Shown piece after piece: positions 44,002 through 54,365 of a stretch of DNA of 64,000 nucleotides. A model generated the notes under the pieces. That model searched no databases. It worked only from the letters and a program-made list of their open reading frames with translations, and was not told where the DNA came from. Position 1 is the stretch's first letter. Every line of letters begins with the position of its first letter. Source of the DNA: Raphanus sativus. Its lineage: Eukaryota > Streptophyta > Magnoliopsida > Brassicales > Brassicaceae. The stretch spans positions 28,619,043 through 28,683,042 of the forward strand of contig NC_079516.1 of NCBI RefSeq assembly GCF_000801105.2, read 5' to 3'. The position numbers and the translations under genes were made by a program.

Positions 44002-45476
44002 TAATCAAGTTGGGTCTTTTGTCATAAAGATAATTTGTGAGTCATTCTTATATTAAAAGTAGTTTGGCTCGTTCTTCATAGAATTAATTAAGTTGGCTTA
44101 TTCCTAATAAAAATTAATTTCTGAGTTTGGTCTTTTTTTTATAGAAGATTCTTTTTAAGCTGGTAAACATAATTGCAAGTTGAGTCATTTTGAATTATTT
44201 TTTAATGAGGGTAAGAATAGTTAATTCGACATTTTTTAATTTTTTTTTAAATCATTGGTTCAATACACTCCTTGAGAATAAGTAAGAGTAGTTAATTCGA
44301 CGACAAAAAAGTAGTTAATTCGAAGAACAAATATGCGAAAATGGTCCTAAATATTATATACTTGAACTTTTCAGAAATATTATTAACAAAATAGTCTTTT
44401 TAAAAAATAAAGACACGGAAAAATAATGTTATATTGAAAGTTTGTGATATGAGATTTTGGTTGAAAGGTAAGTTGCTTATATAGAGATAAGTTTAATACT
44501 TTTCTTTTAGGGAGTAGAAATTAATTAGTTCTCTTTTTAATATATTTCTTTTTCTAAAATCTAATATTGTTATATCATTATCCTTTTCTTAATAGATTTT
44601 AAGAAAATAAAATATTATTCATATAACATAAATGGTATTTCTTAGGGGTGTTCAATCCGGGTTTCGGATCGGGTTCGGTTCAGGTTATTCGGTTTAGAAT
44701 AAATAGTTACCAAACTTAAATTATGTCTATATCGGTTCGGGTCGGTTCAGAGTTCCTCGGTTTTCGGGTTTTTCGGTTTAAACCCGAATAAACTATAACT
44801 TTAATGTGGTTACTAAAAATAAGTCCATCAATTCGTTTTTATAAAATAAAACTAAGCTTTAGTTATTAGAAAAATCAAAAACCTTTAATAAAATAAACTG
44901 AAAACCTAAATACAAAATTTGCAAAGAGATTGTAACAACTATTTTGTTAATAATATTTCCGAGGAGTTTAAGTATATAATATTTAGGACCATTTTCGCAT
45001 ATTCGTTCTTCGAATTAACTATTTTTTTTGTCGTCGAATTAACTACTCTTATTTATTCTTAAGGGTTGTATTGAACCAATGATTTTATAAAAAAATTAAA
45101 AAAATGTCGAATTAACTATTCTTACCCTTATTAAAAAAACAATTAAAAATGACTCAACTTGCAATTATGTTTACCAGCTTAAAAAGAATCTTCTATAAAG
45201 AAAGACCAAACTCACAAATTAATTTATATTAGGAATGAGCCAACTTAATTAATTCTATGAAGAACGAGCCAAACTACTTTTAATATAAGAATGACTCACA
45301 AATTATCTTTATGACAAAAGACCCAACTTGATTATTTTTATTAAGGATGACGACACAACTTTAATTTTAAATAAGAATGACTTTTAAAATTACATTTCTT
45401 AAGAATGACCAACTTGATAATTATATGTATTAATGACTTAAAATTATCTTTATAAAATTGATGAGAAAGTGGTTGG
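44002..45476. repeat. Palindrome centre: left-arm end, spacer and first inverted copy
   Basis: 44002-44400 is the end of the left arm. 44930-45476 is its reverse complement (markers TCGAATTAACTA, AAAAAGAATCTTCTATA and ATAATTATATGTATTAATGAC). The spacer 44410-44930 is non-palindromic, contains TAGGGGTGTTCAATCCGG and GGTTCGG-rich sequence, and recurs directly at 52198-52740. There are no genes. Confidence 0.85.
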
Positions 45477-46386
45477 TGATAGAACCTTGGTTGTATTATG
45501 GTTTACTTTCCCTGATCTTTGAAGGTTGGATCAATGGTTTGATGGTTTGATGGGTGATTTGCGGAATGGTAAAGGGTGAAGATAGATGGTTTTGTGGATG
45601 GAAACTTGCGGATGGATGATTGATGGATAGGTGAGAGACTTTAATCAAGAGAATGAACTCAAGTAAGGATCAAAGCCAAGTTGCAATTGAAGAATGAACT
45701 CCTCAGCAGATCAATGTTCAAAGATGAACAAGGGATTCACAATGATAATAGAGATTTTAATCAAAAGGTGAATGATTTTATTCTTGGCAACTTAGGCCTT
45801 TTTATAAGTTTACAGATTGTAGAAAACAAGAATGATTGTGCAGAAAATAAGAAACATAGAAAATAGAAACAAAGACTTGTATAAAAACATAGCAAGACTT
45901 GACTTTTGACCAGAATTGAGTTTTTCTTTGAATATCTCTTTCCCATGCACGACCAGGACTTCTTTCTTTGATATTTCTTGATGAGAAAGGCTTGAAATGG
46001 ACTGAGGAATGGGCTGGTCGAATTTGGCAAGAATCAGACCCATATTGATCATTTTATGAACTTTTCCTTGGGCTGAAAAAGGCCTATTTCGCCCAGCAGC
46101 TAAATCAGCTCCATCTTCAGTGTTACTTAGCACACCCAGCTCCAAATAAGTGTCAATCAGCTCACCCAGCTCCAAGGTAGTGTCACTTAGCTCATTCAGC
46201 TCATCTACTTTCATTCCAGCTGGTTTCAGCACAAACACACTCTCTTCAACTGGTTTCAGCTCAAACACACTCTCTTCAGCTGGTTTCAGCTCAAACACAC
46301 TCTCTTCAGCTTGTCCCAACTCATCCTTAGTCTCCTCAAATGGTTTCTGCTCGTCCAAGGTGGCATGGCTGATCAGGGTTGCATCA
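45477..46386 (-). repeat. 3' LTR of the 801-codon-ORF element
   Basis: It starts TGATAGAACC and ends GGTTGCATCA in plus orientation. Bases 45810-46386 encode the last 192 codons of the element's ORF. Confidence 0.95.
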
Positions 46387-48215
46387 TCCCCTCCTCCTTT
46401 AAAAGGATTTGTCCTCAAATCTGTATCTCCTACATCAAAAGGAAATAGGTAAGAAGCAAGACAAATGATTAAGAGAATAAGGAATAATGAAATATCAAAG
46501 TAAGGTTTTGGACAGAAACTTCCTTGTAGTTTTGAAGCCATTTTCCTCAAGTACTTCCATCTCCAAATCTCAGGCTGATAAGCATGGTTTCTGCTCTCGT
46601 CCCTTACACTCCTTTGAGACTGAACCTGTTGTTCCTGGACACTAAAATCAAAGACTAGATACCCAGTGTCATATAGGTAAAACATGTTCTTAAACTGATC
46701 AATAACCAAGAATTTCTTTCTGCAAAAATGTTGCACCAGTTTCAGACTTTCAAAATGCATATCAAAGTAAGTATTGTAGACAAGGATGGTATCAAGGCAC
46801 GAAATATCATAGAACTTTTGCAAAACGTTCCTAACTTGATCAGATTCAGAACAGAAAATATCAAGTTTTAAATCAGAATTACAGATAAAATTGATTTCAG
46901 CACTAGGTGATTTAGGTTTCTGAAAATTCCTAACCATGAATTCGTTCAATGCACATGAGGATGAAAACAAACCACCAGTGATCAGCTTATGTCTAGAAAA
47001 ACTCAGATTAAAACTATTATCGTCAAAGCAAGCAAAGGAATCACAAGGTGTTCTGAAACAAAAATAAGACTGTTGCAGAACAAACTCCAATGACTTTGCA
47101 GGGTGATAAAAGTTTTTGTATTGTTCCTTAAACTGATCAAAACTCAAAACAAGACTAGTTCTGATGTCACTGCCACATAAAAAACGTTTTTGATCAAGAA
47201 GTTTATCTGGTTCAAGTTTCTCAAAAGAATGAATCATCTTATCAAAAACAAAGTTTGAAACACACAATTCTTTCACTTTGTCAAGACCTAATCTTTTGAC
47301 ATCACTGGAACTAACCTTAACAAACAATTCAGGAAAAGAATTAACCAGATGAATTTCCTTACAGTGCTCTTGCAGGTTGGGAGAGAAAGGTGCAGGAGTT
47401 GTTTCTGGTTCCAAGATTATCTGCTGCTCCAACACTTCACTTTGTTCCACAATCGATTGCTCTTGCAGGTTGGGAGAGAAAGGTGCAGGAATTGTTTCTG
47501 ATTCAAAGCTGCTCAGCTGCTCCATCACTTCACCTTGTGCTAGATTCTTCTTTTCTGTTTCTGGTGAGTATTCTTCTGAGACCTGAGAAACTGAAATCAT
47601 ACTACTCGGTTGCACCGGTTCAAAACAAATTAGTTCATCACAAGCACTACTGATACCAAGTTCAGATTGAGCAGAGAAAAGAGAAAACTCATTTTCTGTC
47701 TCAGTTTCTTTTATTACCTCAGATTTTGTTTCCATCGTTTGGTTGAGCTGCTCCTGCTTGCTGCAACTCTTTGGATCAGTAACCCTTGAGGAAGGTCGTG
47801 TGCTCTGTCTTTTTTCCTTCTCCAATTTCTTGTATATCTTGTTGTACATTTCAGCAATGTTTTCTGGACTACTCCACTCCTTTGGAGCTCTACGCAGCAA
47901 CTTCTGACCATCATGGCTATGGACAGGTTTTGTTTCTTCTCTGGACAGTGTAGATTGTCCCCTTCTCCTCCTGATAGGCGTGTCCAGAAGCTTCCCTGGT
48001 CGGGATCTTTCTTGATCATGATATGTGCTCCTCCTTTTGGTCTTAGCATCCTTCTGAACCTGAGAAACTTTACTAAAAACATTATCAGCAGAAGTTCTTA
48101 GAGATTCAAATCTCTTATCCATTTCTTTCATCAGTGTAGCCACCATGGATTCCATCTGGATCTTATCAAAGTTATAGGTTGGTTTTCCCTTTCTTTTACT
48201 GACATCTCCAGCCAT
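45810..48215 (-). CDS. 801-aa ORF of LTR element, unknown function, two hydrophobic segments
   Basis: This is an uninterrupted frame from the ATG at 48215, about 465 bp downstream of the primer site. I do not recognise a catalytic domain. Residues 1-150 are basic and polar (MAGDVSKRKGKPTYNFDKIQ), and 150-290 are acidic with a duplicated PAPFSPNLQE segment. Residues 300-520 look globular, with many Phe and Cys (LCGSDIRTSLVLSFDQF). Near 575-593 is a hydrophobic, probably membrane-spanning segment (FDISLFLILLIICLASYLF). DLRTNPFKGGGDD is partly encoded by the polypurine tract. Three 10-aa repeats (AEESVFELKP) lie at 636-665. The last 25 residues are hydrophobic (LFLFSMFLIFCTIILVF), like a tail anchor. 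Codons 610-801 lie in the LTR. It could be a structural, env-like or host-derived protein, and the sequence alone does not decide. Confidence 0.8.
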   Translation of the reverse strand: MAGDVSKRKGKPTYNFDKIQMESMVATLMKEMDKRFESLRTSADNVFSKVSQVQKDAKTKRRSTYHDQERSRPGKLLDTPIRRRRGQSTLSREETKPVHSHDGQKLLRRAPKEWSSPENIAEMYNKIYKKLEKEKRQSTRPSSRVTDPKSCSKQEQLNQTMETKSEVIKETETENEFSLFSAQSELGISSACDELICFEPVQPSSMISVSQVSEEYSPETEKKNLAQGEVMEQLSSFESETIPAPFSPNLQEQSIVEQSEVLEQQIILEPETTPAPFSPNLQEHCKEIHLVNSFPELFVKVSSSDVKRLGLDKVKELCVSNFVFDKMIHSFEKLEPDKLLDQKRFLCGSDIRTSLVLSFDQFKEQYKNFYHPAKSLEFVLQQSYFCFRTPCDSFACFDDNSFNLSFSRHKLITGGLFSSSCALNEFMVRNFQKPKSPSAEINFICNSDLKLDIFCSESDQVRNVLQKFYDISCLDTILVYNTYFDMHFESLKLVQHFCRKKFLVIDQFKNMFYLYDTGYLVFDFSVQEQQVQSQRSVRDESRNHAYQPEIWRWKYLRKMASKLQGSFCPKPYFDISLFLILLIICLASYLFPFDVGDTDLRTNPFKGGGDDATLISHATLDEQKPFEETKDELGQAEESVFELKPAEESVFELKPVEESVFVLKPAGMKVDELNELSDTTLELGELIDTYLELGVLSNTEDGADLAAGRNRPFSAQGKVHKMINMGLILAKFDQPIPQSISSLSHQEISKKEVLVVHGKEIFKEKLNSGQKSSLAMFLYKSLFLFSMFLIFCTIILVFYNL
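46387..46400 (-). promoter_or_regulatory. Polypurine tract (minus strand)
   Basis: On the minus strand AAAGGAGGAGGGGA directly precedes the 3' LTR (TGATGCAACC). It is also coding, giving the KGGGD residues of the ORF. Confidence 0.8.
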
Positions 48216-48664
48216 GGTTTCCTGTTACAACTCAACAAGAAAAGTTAGTACACAAAGAATATAGCCGAAGCCTCACAAGTGTTTCTCTCAAGTGTTTCTC
48301 TCAACTTTGTGGTGAGTTTTCTTGTGAATCCAATAGCTCAGCAGCCAACAAAGATCAATGCCTCAAAGAACAAAACCCCAACCCCAACTAAAGAAAGAGA
48401 TAGACAGTATTAAGGGATTTAATGGGCAGGGAGCTTTACCACCAGAGACTGGATTTCTCTTCAGTCTAGCTGGATTTCTCTTCAGCTTTCTCAGATACTT
48501 TGATCTTTTTTTTTTTTATCTGGTTGGCCCCCCCGCAGTATTAGATAGACAGATAAGAGAATGATAGATTCACAGAACAGAGAGATCAAACGAGGTTCCC
48601 AAAAACGAAAGAGAGAAGAATTCAAAGAGTTTTTATGACAAACCCTAGATCACGAGCCTTCAAT
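48216..48664 (-). other. Leader (5' UTR) of LTR element
   Basis: This non-coding leader lies between the primer site and the ORF start. It contains a poly-T/A tract near 48510-48520. Confidence 0.7.
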
Positions 48665-48678
48665 CTGCTCTGATACCA
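48665..48678 (-). promoter_or_regulatory. Initiator-Met tRNA primer-binding site
   Basis: On the minus strand TGGTATCAGAGCAG begins 2 bp after the 5' LTR. It is complementary to the 3' end of plant initiator tRNA-Met, the commonest plant retroelement primer. Confidence 0.92.
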
Positions 48679-48680
48679 CC

Positions 48681-49591
48681 TGATAGAACCTTGGTTGTAT
48701 TATGGTTCACTTTCCCTGATCTTTGAAGGTTGGATCAATGGTTTGATGGTTTGATGGGTGATTTGCGGAATGGTAAAGGGTGAAGATAGATGGTTTTGTG
48801 GATGGAAACTTGCGGATGGATGATTGATGGATAGATGAGAGACTTTGATCAAGAGAATGAACTCAAGTAAGGATCAAAGCCAAGTTGCAATTGGAGAATG
48901 AACTCCTCAGCAGATCAATGTTCAAAGATAAACAAGGGATTCACAATGATAAGAGAGATTTTAATCAAAAAGGTGAATGATTTTATTCTTGGCAACTTAG
49001 GCCTTTTTATAAGTTTACAGATTGTAGAAAACAAGAATGATTGTGCAGAAAATAAGAAACATAGAAAATAGAAACAAAGACTTGTATAAAAACATAGCAA
49101 GACTTGACTTTTGACCAGAATTGAGTTTTTCTTTGAATATCTCTTTCCCATGCACGACCAGGACTTCTTTCTTTGATATTTCTTGATGAGAAAGGCTTGA
49201 AATGGACTGAGGAATGGGCTGGTCGAATTTGGCAAGAATCAGACCCATATTGATCATTTTATGAACTTTTCCTTGGGCTGAAAAAGGCCTATTTCGCCCA
49301 GCAGCTAAATCAGCTCCATCTTCAGTGTTACTTAGCACACCCAGCTCCAAATAAGTGTCAATCAGCTCACCCAGCTCCAAGGTAGTGTCACTTAGCTCAT
49401 TCAGCTCATCTACTTTCATTCCAGCTGGTTTCAGCACAAACACACTCTCTTCAACTGGTTTCAGCTCAAACACACTCTCTTCAGCTGGTTTCAGCTCAAA
49501 CACACTCTCTTCAGCTTGTCCCAACTCATCCTTAGTCTCCTCAAATGGTTTCTGCTCGTCCAAGGTGGCATGGCTGATCAGGGTTGCATCA
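48681..49591 (-). repeat. 5' LTR of the 801-codon-ORF element
   Basis: It is nearly identical to 45477-46386. It contains a second, promoter-side copy of the ORF's C-terminal codons (49015-49563, 182 codons), which is not expected to be translated from its own start. Confidence 0.95.
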
Positions 49592-50298
49592 GTTGGGATT
49601 GTTCCTTTGTTAATGAGTGTACTCTAGGCTCTCCAATGAAAGTGTCTTATATTTTAGCGATTAACAGTTAGATTTTTCTTTGCACCCCTTTGATGAATCG
49701 TGAAATTGAAGAAGAGTTGCAATTTTTTATTATATGTCGACTATTTGCTAAGAATTGCATACGTTCAGAACGTATTTTCAGAGAATTTAAGGAACGTCAT
49801 TTCGTTGTGGAGCTTAACCAAAATAACTCGGTTCTGTTTTCTTATTCACGGAACTGAATATGTAGTGATACCTGGTGACCAAATTTTCAGGAAAAAAAAC
49901 CAAAAGAATCAAACCGAATAGAAGAATCCATACCCAGCTGAGGAGATCCAGCAGCTTTACAACCAGGTTAAATATTATTATTGTTGATATTTTATTTCAC
50001 AAATTTAAAATTTTTATTTTATTTTTTTATTTTTATTTTTATAATTTTAGTTTCATTTTGTTAATAGTTTTCAATAAATATTGCAGACAGCCCCGAAGGA
50101 ATATCAATGATGATTGAAATTACAAGCATATTAAAACGAATGGAAAACTAATTAGAGACAATCATAAAATTAAAGTATTAGAATATTACGGAAACATATG
50201 AAAATAAGAACAACAATCATAATCTAAAACCTAACTTTTTTTTAGCCACAATCATAATTAACCACAATCATAAATCTAATCTATTAATTTAGGGATTA
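49592..50298. repeat. Continuation of first inverted arm copy
   Basis: 49592-50097 matches the reverse complement of 41500-42010 and directly matches 54690-55060 and 55300-55335. Similarity stops near CAGCCCCGAAGGAATATC. 50100-50298 is unassigned AT-rich sequence. Confidence 0.75.
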
Positions 50299-51136
50299 TC
50301 TACTATTTGAAGTTCTCATTTAAATTTTGGACTCTTTCATAGTTGTTGCTAGAATATATCATGCCTCCTATACAATGCAACTTACCAACTTAAATTAAAC
50401 CAAATTTTAACCAACATAGATTAGTTAAACCTAACCAGTAACACTTTTATAATATTTTTGGTTAATCTCTTAATATAATTAGATCATATAAAACTGAACC
50501 ACTCTTAAATCAACGAGTTCCATATCATTCCAGACATAAGAGAAAAAAATATCCGACTCATTTACAACGTAAGCATACAAAGACCGTGTATGCTTATGCT
50601 CATTGATCTTCCAAAAACCAAATAATTGTGGCATAGACCAATATAGGCTCATGTTCGTATCACTAACTTTACTTCTATATATTTACTCTTCACCTACATC
50701 ATATCACAACATACACAGTTATGCAAGAACATAATTTTTTTTTGTTCAAACAACCAAATAATGGTGGCATATGGTCAGTAGATTTTTTAAATATGTTTTT
50801 TTATATATTACATTTTACGAGACTATGTGTATAAGTTTTTTTTGAAAAATGGCATAACTATGTGTATAAGTTAAAAGGTAAAAGGTGTGACAAGGCAAAT
50901 TATTATACTAAAAATGAAAGAAGATTAAATACAAACTAATAACAAGTACAGCACAAATTATAACACTATTAAATTCTATATATATTTAATAAAATATTAT
51001 ATATATGTCTAATATGTATATATATATAAATGTTACACAAAATATATAATATTATATACACATATTATATATACCGTATATTATTAATTGAAATTTGACA
51101 AATCAATTTCCGCCCTTTAGGGCGGGTCCTATTCTA
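50299..51136 (+). mobile_element. Helitron, short, with duplicated tail
   Basis: The 3' end has a perfect stem CCGCCC-TTTA-GGGCGG followed by GTCCTATTCTAG and T (51137). The best 5' end is TCTACTATTTGAAG after A at 50298. It has no ORF and an AT-rich interior with (AT)n tracts. The tail from 50498 onward is repeated at 51301-51941 by the tandem duplication. Confidence 0.65.
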
Positions 51137-52106
51137 GTTAAACTATTAAAATCTTACGGAATCAGATGAATACAACAATTTTAATCTAAAAAGTAACTAA
51201 CCTACAACAACCTAGCATTGACATAAATATGATTGTGGCTAATTAGTTAAAGCGAATGACAATTGTTAGGCATAATTATGATTGTGACTAATATTACGGA
51301 ACCACTCTTAAATCAACGAGTTCCATATCATTCCAGACATAAGAGAAAAAAATATCCGACTCATTTACAACGTAAGCATACAAAGACCGTGTATGCTTAT
51401 GCTCATTGATCTTCCAAAAACCAAATAATTGTGGCATAGACCAATATAGGCTCATGTTCGTATCACTAACTTTACTTCTATATATTTACTCTTCACCTAC
51501 ATCATATCACAACATACACAGTTATGCAAGAACATAATTTTTTTTTGTTCAAACAACCAAATAATGGTGGCATATGGTCAGTAGATTTTTTAAATATGTT
51601 TTTTTATATATTACATTTTACGAGACTATGTGTATAAGTTTTTTTTTGAAAAATGGCATAACTATGTGTATAAGTTAAAAGGTAAAAGGTGTGACAAGGC
51701 AAATTATTATACTAAAAATGAAAGAAGATTAAATACAAACTAATAACAAGTACAGCACAAATTATAACACTATTAAATTCTATATATATTTAATAAAATA
51801 TTATATATATGTCTAATATGTATATATATATAAATGTTACACAAAATATATATAATATTATATACACATATTATATATACCGTATATTATTAATTGAAAT
51901 TTGACAAATCAATTTCCGCCCTTTAGGGCGGGTCCTATTCTAGTTAAACTATTAAAATCTTACGGAATCAGATGAATACAACAATTTTAATCTAAAAAGT
52001 AACTAACCTACAACAACCTAGCATTGACATAAATATGATTGTGGCTAATTAGTTAAAGCGAATGACAATTGTTAGGCATAATTATGATTGTGACTAATAT
52101 TACGGA
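50498..52106. repeat. 803-bp tandem duplication
   Basis: Copy 1 is 50498-51300 and copy 2 is 51301-52106. They are almost identical (one extra T in a T-run, one extra AT unit). Both begin ACCACTCTTAAATC and end AATATTACGGA. The unit holds the Helitron tail plus about 164 bp of its right flank, so it arose after the Helitron landed. Confidence 0.95.
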
Positions 52107-52918
52107 AACAGGCGGAAACTCACAGATAACAGTTACATATCTGAATAATTAGTTGAAGCAGTTCAAACGATTGGAATAGTACCTATTTGGAAACGCAAGA
52201 CACAGAAAAAGAATGTTATATTGAAAGTTTGTGTGAAGAGATTTTGGTAGAAAGGTAAGTTGTTTATATAGAGATAAGTTTAATCCTTTTCTTTTAGAGA
52301 TTAGAAATTAATTATGTCTCTTTTTAATATATTTCTTTTTCTAAAGTCTATTATTGTTATAGCATTATCCTTTTCTTAATAGATTTTAAGAAAATAAAAT
52401 ATTATTCATATAACATAATGGTATCTTTTAGGGGTGTTCAATCCGAGTTTCGGTTCGGGTTATTCGGATTTCGGGTTATTCGGTTTAGAATAAATAGTTA
52501 CCAAAATTGAATTATGTCTATATCGGTTCGGATCGGTTCAGAGTTCCTCGGTTTTCAGGTTTTTCAGTTTAAACCCGAATAAACTATAACTTTAATGTTG
52601 TTATTAGAAAAATGTCCAACAATTCATTTGTATAAAAAAACTAAGCTTTAGTTATTAAAAAAAACTCAAAAAAATTTAATAAACTTAAAACCTAAATACA
52701 AAATTTGCAAAGAGATTTTAACATCTTTATTTTTTAAAAACACTATTTTGTTAATAATATTTCTGAGGAGTTTAAGTATATAATATTTAGGACAATTTTT
52801 GCATATTCGTTTTTCGAATTAACTACTCCTTTTTGTCGTCGAATTAACTAGTCTTACTTATTCTTAAGGGGTGTATTAAACCAATGATTTTAAAAAATAA
52901 AAAATGTCGAATTAACTA
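52107..52918. repeat. Start of second direct copy of the palindrome-centre unit
   Basis: From 52198 (AGACACAG) the sequence repeats 44410 onward in direct orientation, including TAGGGGTGTTCAATCCG and TCGAATTAACTA. 52107-52197 is unassigned. There is no gene. Confidence 0.8.
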
Positions 52919-52926
52919 CTCTTACC

Positions 52927-53642
52927 CCTTGTTCGGAATCGCGCTAGGCGCTACGCGTGCGGCTGAGCTGCGCCTAGCGAGTTAACATAAAATCGGAAGA
53001 AAATCGGGGAGTACGCGGGGCCTAGTTTTTAACAAATTAATATCATTAATTTTGTATTCATAACACATCTATCCTAATGTGTGTTAAACTCAAAGTAAAA
53101 TGGATACATAATCAATATATACAAGAGGGAACGTGTATGGTAGAAGATAGTCACGTAGTCTAGTGGTCTCTAGGGATATTACTTATACATGCACCTGGGT
53201 TCAATTCGCCCCAAAGCCATTTTAGTGTTTTTTTTTGTTTTAGGTTAAATGAATCACATAATTACTTATATGTCCTCGTCTTCTTCTTCTGATTGTGGCC
53301 GTCTCTGCATTTTACCACCATCATTGACCAAAACAAAATCACGATTACCTTCATTTTCTTGTAGATTTTACATAGATTTCTTAGATCTACAACCCAACAT
53401 CGTGTTTTATAGCTTTAAGTTCATAAGAATCGAGTAATCATAAGATTTTTGATTTTTCAACCGCATAAATCGCATAGAAGACGAAGTATAACACGGCCGA
53501 CTTTCTTTAAACGACGGTTTAGGCGGTGAAAACGCGGATGGCCGCATAACGTTACCGCACCGGTCCAATTCGCCACGGACACTCACCGTGTAGCGCTTAC
53601 TCGGACGTGTAATTGGCACTACGCCCGCGTTTTAGAACAAGG
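52927..53642. mobile_element. hAT-like non-autonomous element, tandem copy 1
   Basis: The ends CCTTGTTC and GAACAAGG are perfect inverted repeats, extended imperfectly (GGAATCGCG versus CGCGTTTTA). It is flanked by the 8-bp duplication CTCTTACC at 52919-52926 and 53643-53650. The empty site ATTCTTACCC is seen in the other copy of the host unit near 45116-45126. It encodes no transposase. A 62-codon Ser-rich frame inside is not supported as a gene. It carries pol III-type boxes (separate entry). Confidence 0.88.
53156..53236 (+). other. tRNA-like pol III promoter boxes (SINE-like) inside hAT element
   Basis: An A-box-like TAGTCTAGTGG (53156-53166), a B-box GGTTCAATTC (53198-53207) and an oligo-T run (53227-53235) have tRNA-like spacing. 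The sequence does not fold into a full tRNA that I can support. It may be a SINE head or a decayed tRNA gene. It is repeated at 53880-53960. Confidence 0.4.
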
Positions 53643-53650
53643 CTCTTACC

Positions 53651-54357
53651 CCTTGTTCGGAATCGCGCTAGGCGCTACGCGTGCGGCTGAGCTGCGCCTA
53701 GCGAGTTAACATAAAATCGGAAGAAAATCGGGGAGTACGCGGGGCCTAGTTTTTAACAAATTAATATCATTAATTTTTGTATTCATAACACATCTATCCT
53801 AATGTGTGTTAAACTCAAAGTAAAATGGATACATAATCAATATATACAAGAGGGAACGTGTATGGTAGAAGATAGTCACGTAGTCTAGTGGTCTCTAGGG
53901 ATATTACTTATACATGCACCTGGGTTCAATTCGCCCCAAAGCCATTTTAGTGTTTTTTTTTGTTTTAGGTTAAATGAATCACATAATTACTTATATGTCC
54001 TCGTCTTCTTCTTCTGATTGTGGCCGTCTCTGCATTTTACCACCATCATTGACCAAAACAAAATCACGATTACCTTCATTTTCTTGTAGATTTTACATAG
54101 ATTTCTTAGATCTACAACCCAACATCGTGTTTTATAGCTTTAAGTTCATAAAAATCGAGTAATCATAAGATTTTTGATTTTTCAACCGCATAAATCGCAT
54201 AGAAGACGAAGTATAACACGGCCGACTTTCTTTAAACGACGGTTTAGGCGGTGAAAACGCGGATGGCCGCATAACGTTACCGCACCGGTCCAATTCGCCA
54301 CGGACACTCACCGTGTAGGACGTGTAATTGGCACTACGCCCGCGTTTTAGAACAAGG
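53651..54357. mobile_element. hAT-like non-autonomous element, tandem copy 2
   Basis: It is the same element as 52927-53642, 9 bp shorter overall, with a 10-bp loss near its end (CGCTTACTCG missing) and few other changes. It is flanked by CTCTTACC at 53643-53650 (shared with copy 1) and 54358-54365. Confidence 0.88.
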
Positions 54358-54365
54358 CTCTTACC

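Larger units (their letters stand above)
45477..49591 (-). mobile_element. Non-autonomous LTR retrotransposon with 801-codon ORF
   Basis: LTRs lie at 45477-46386 (3' copy) and 48681-49591 (5' copy), each TGAT...ATCA, with the 5-bp target duplication GTTGG at 45472-45476 and 49592-49596. On the minus strand the primer site is TGGTATCAGAGCAG and the polypurine tract is AAAGGAGGAGGGGA. The interior of 2.3 kb carries one long ORF and no gag, protease, reverse transcriptase, RNase H or integrase. I count about six substitutions and one indel between the LTRs, all in the first 300 bp of the plus-strand orientation, so the insertion is young. It sits inside the first inverted copy of the arm. Confidence 0.95.

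Noticed and set aside
49015..49563. Separate 182-codon minus-strand gene
   Set aside because: It is the LTR-encoded tail of the 801-codon ORF duplicated in the 5' LTR and lacks the upstream part.
53150..53240. A functional tRNA gene
   Set aside because: A and B boxes are present, but I cannot fold acceptor and anticodon stems with confidence, so it is kept only as a pol III-like signal.
53249..53437. Ser-rich 62-codon frame in the hAT-like element, repeated at 53974
   Set aside because: It is present twice only because the element is duplicated. It has no domain, and a transposase would be far longer.
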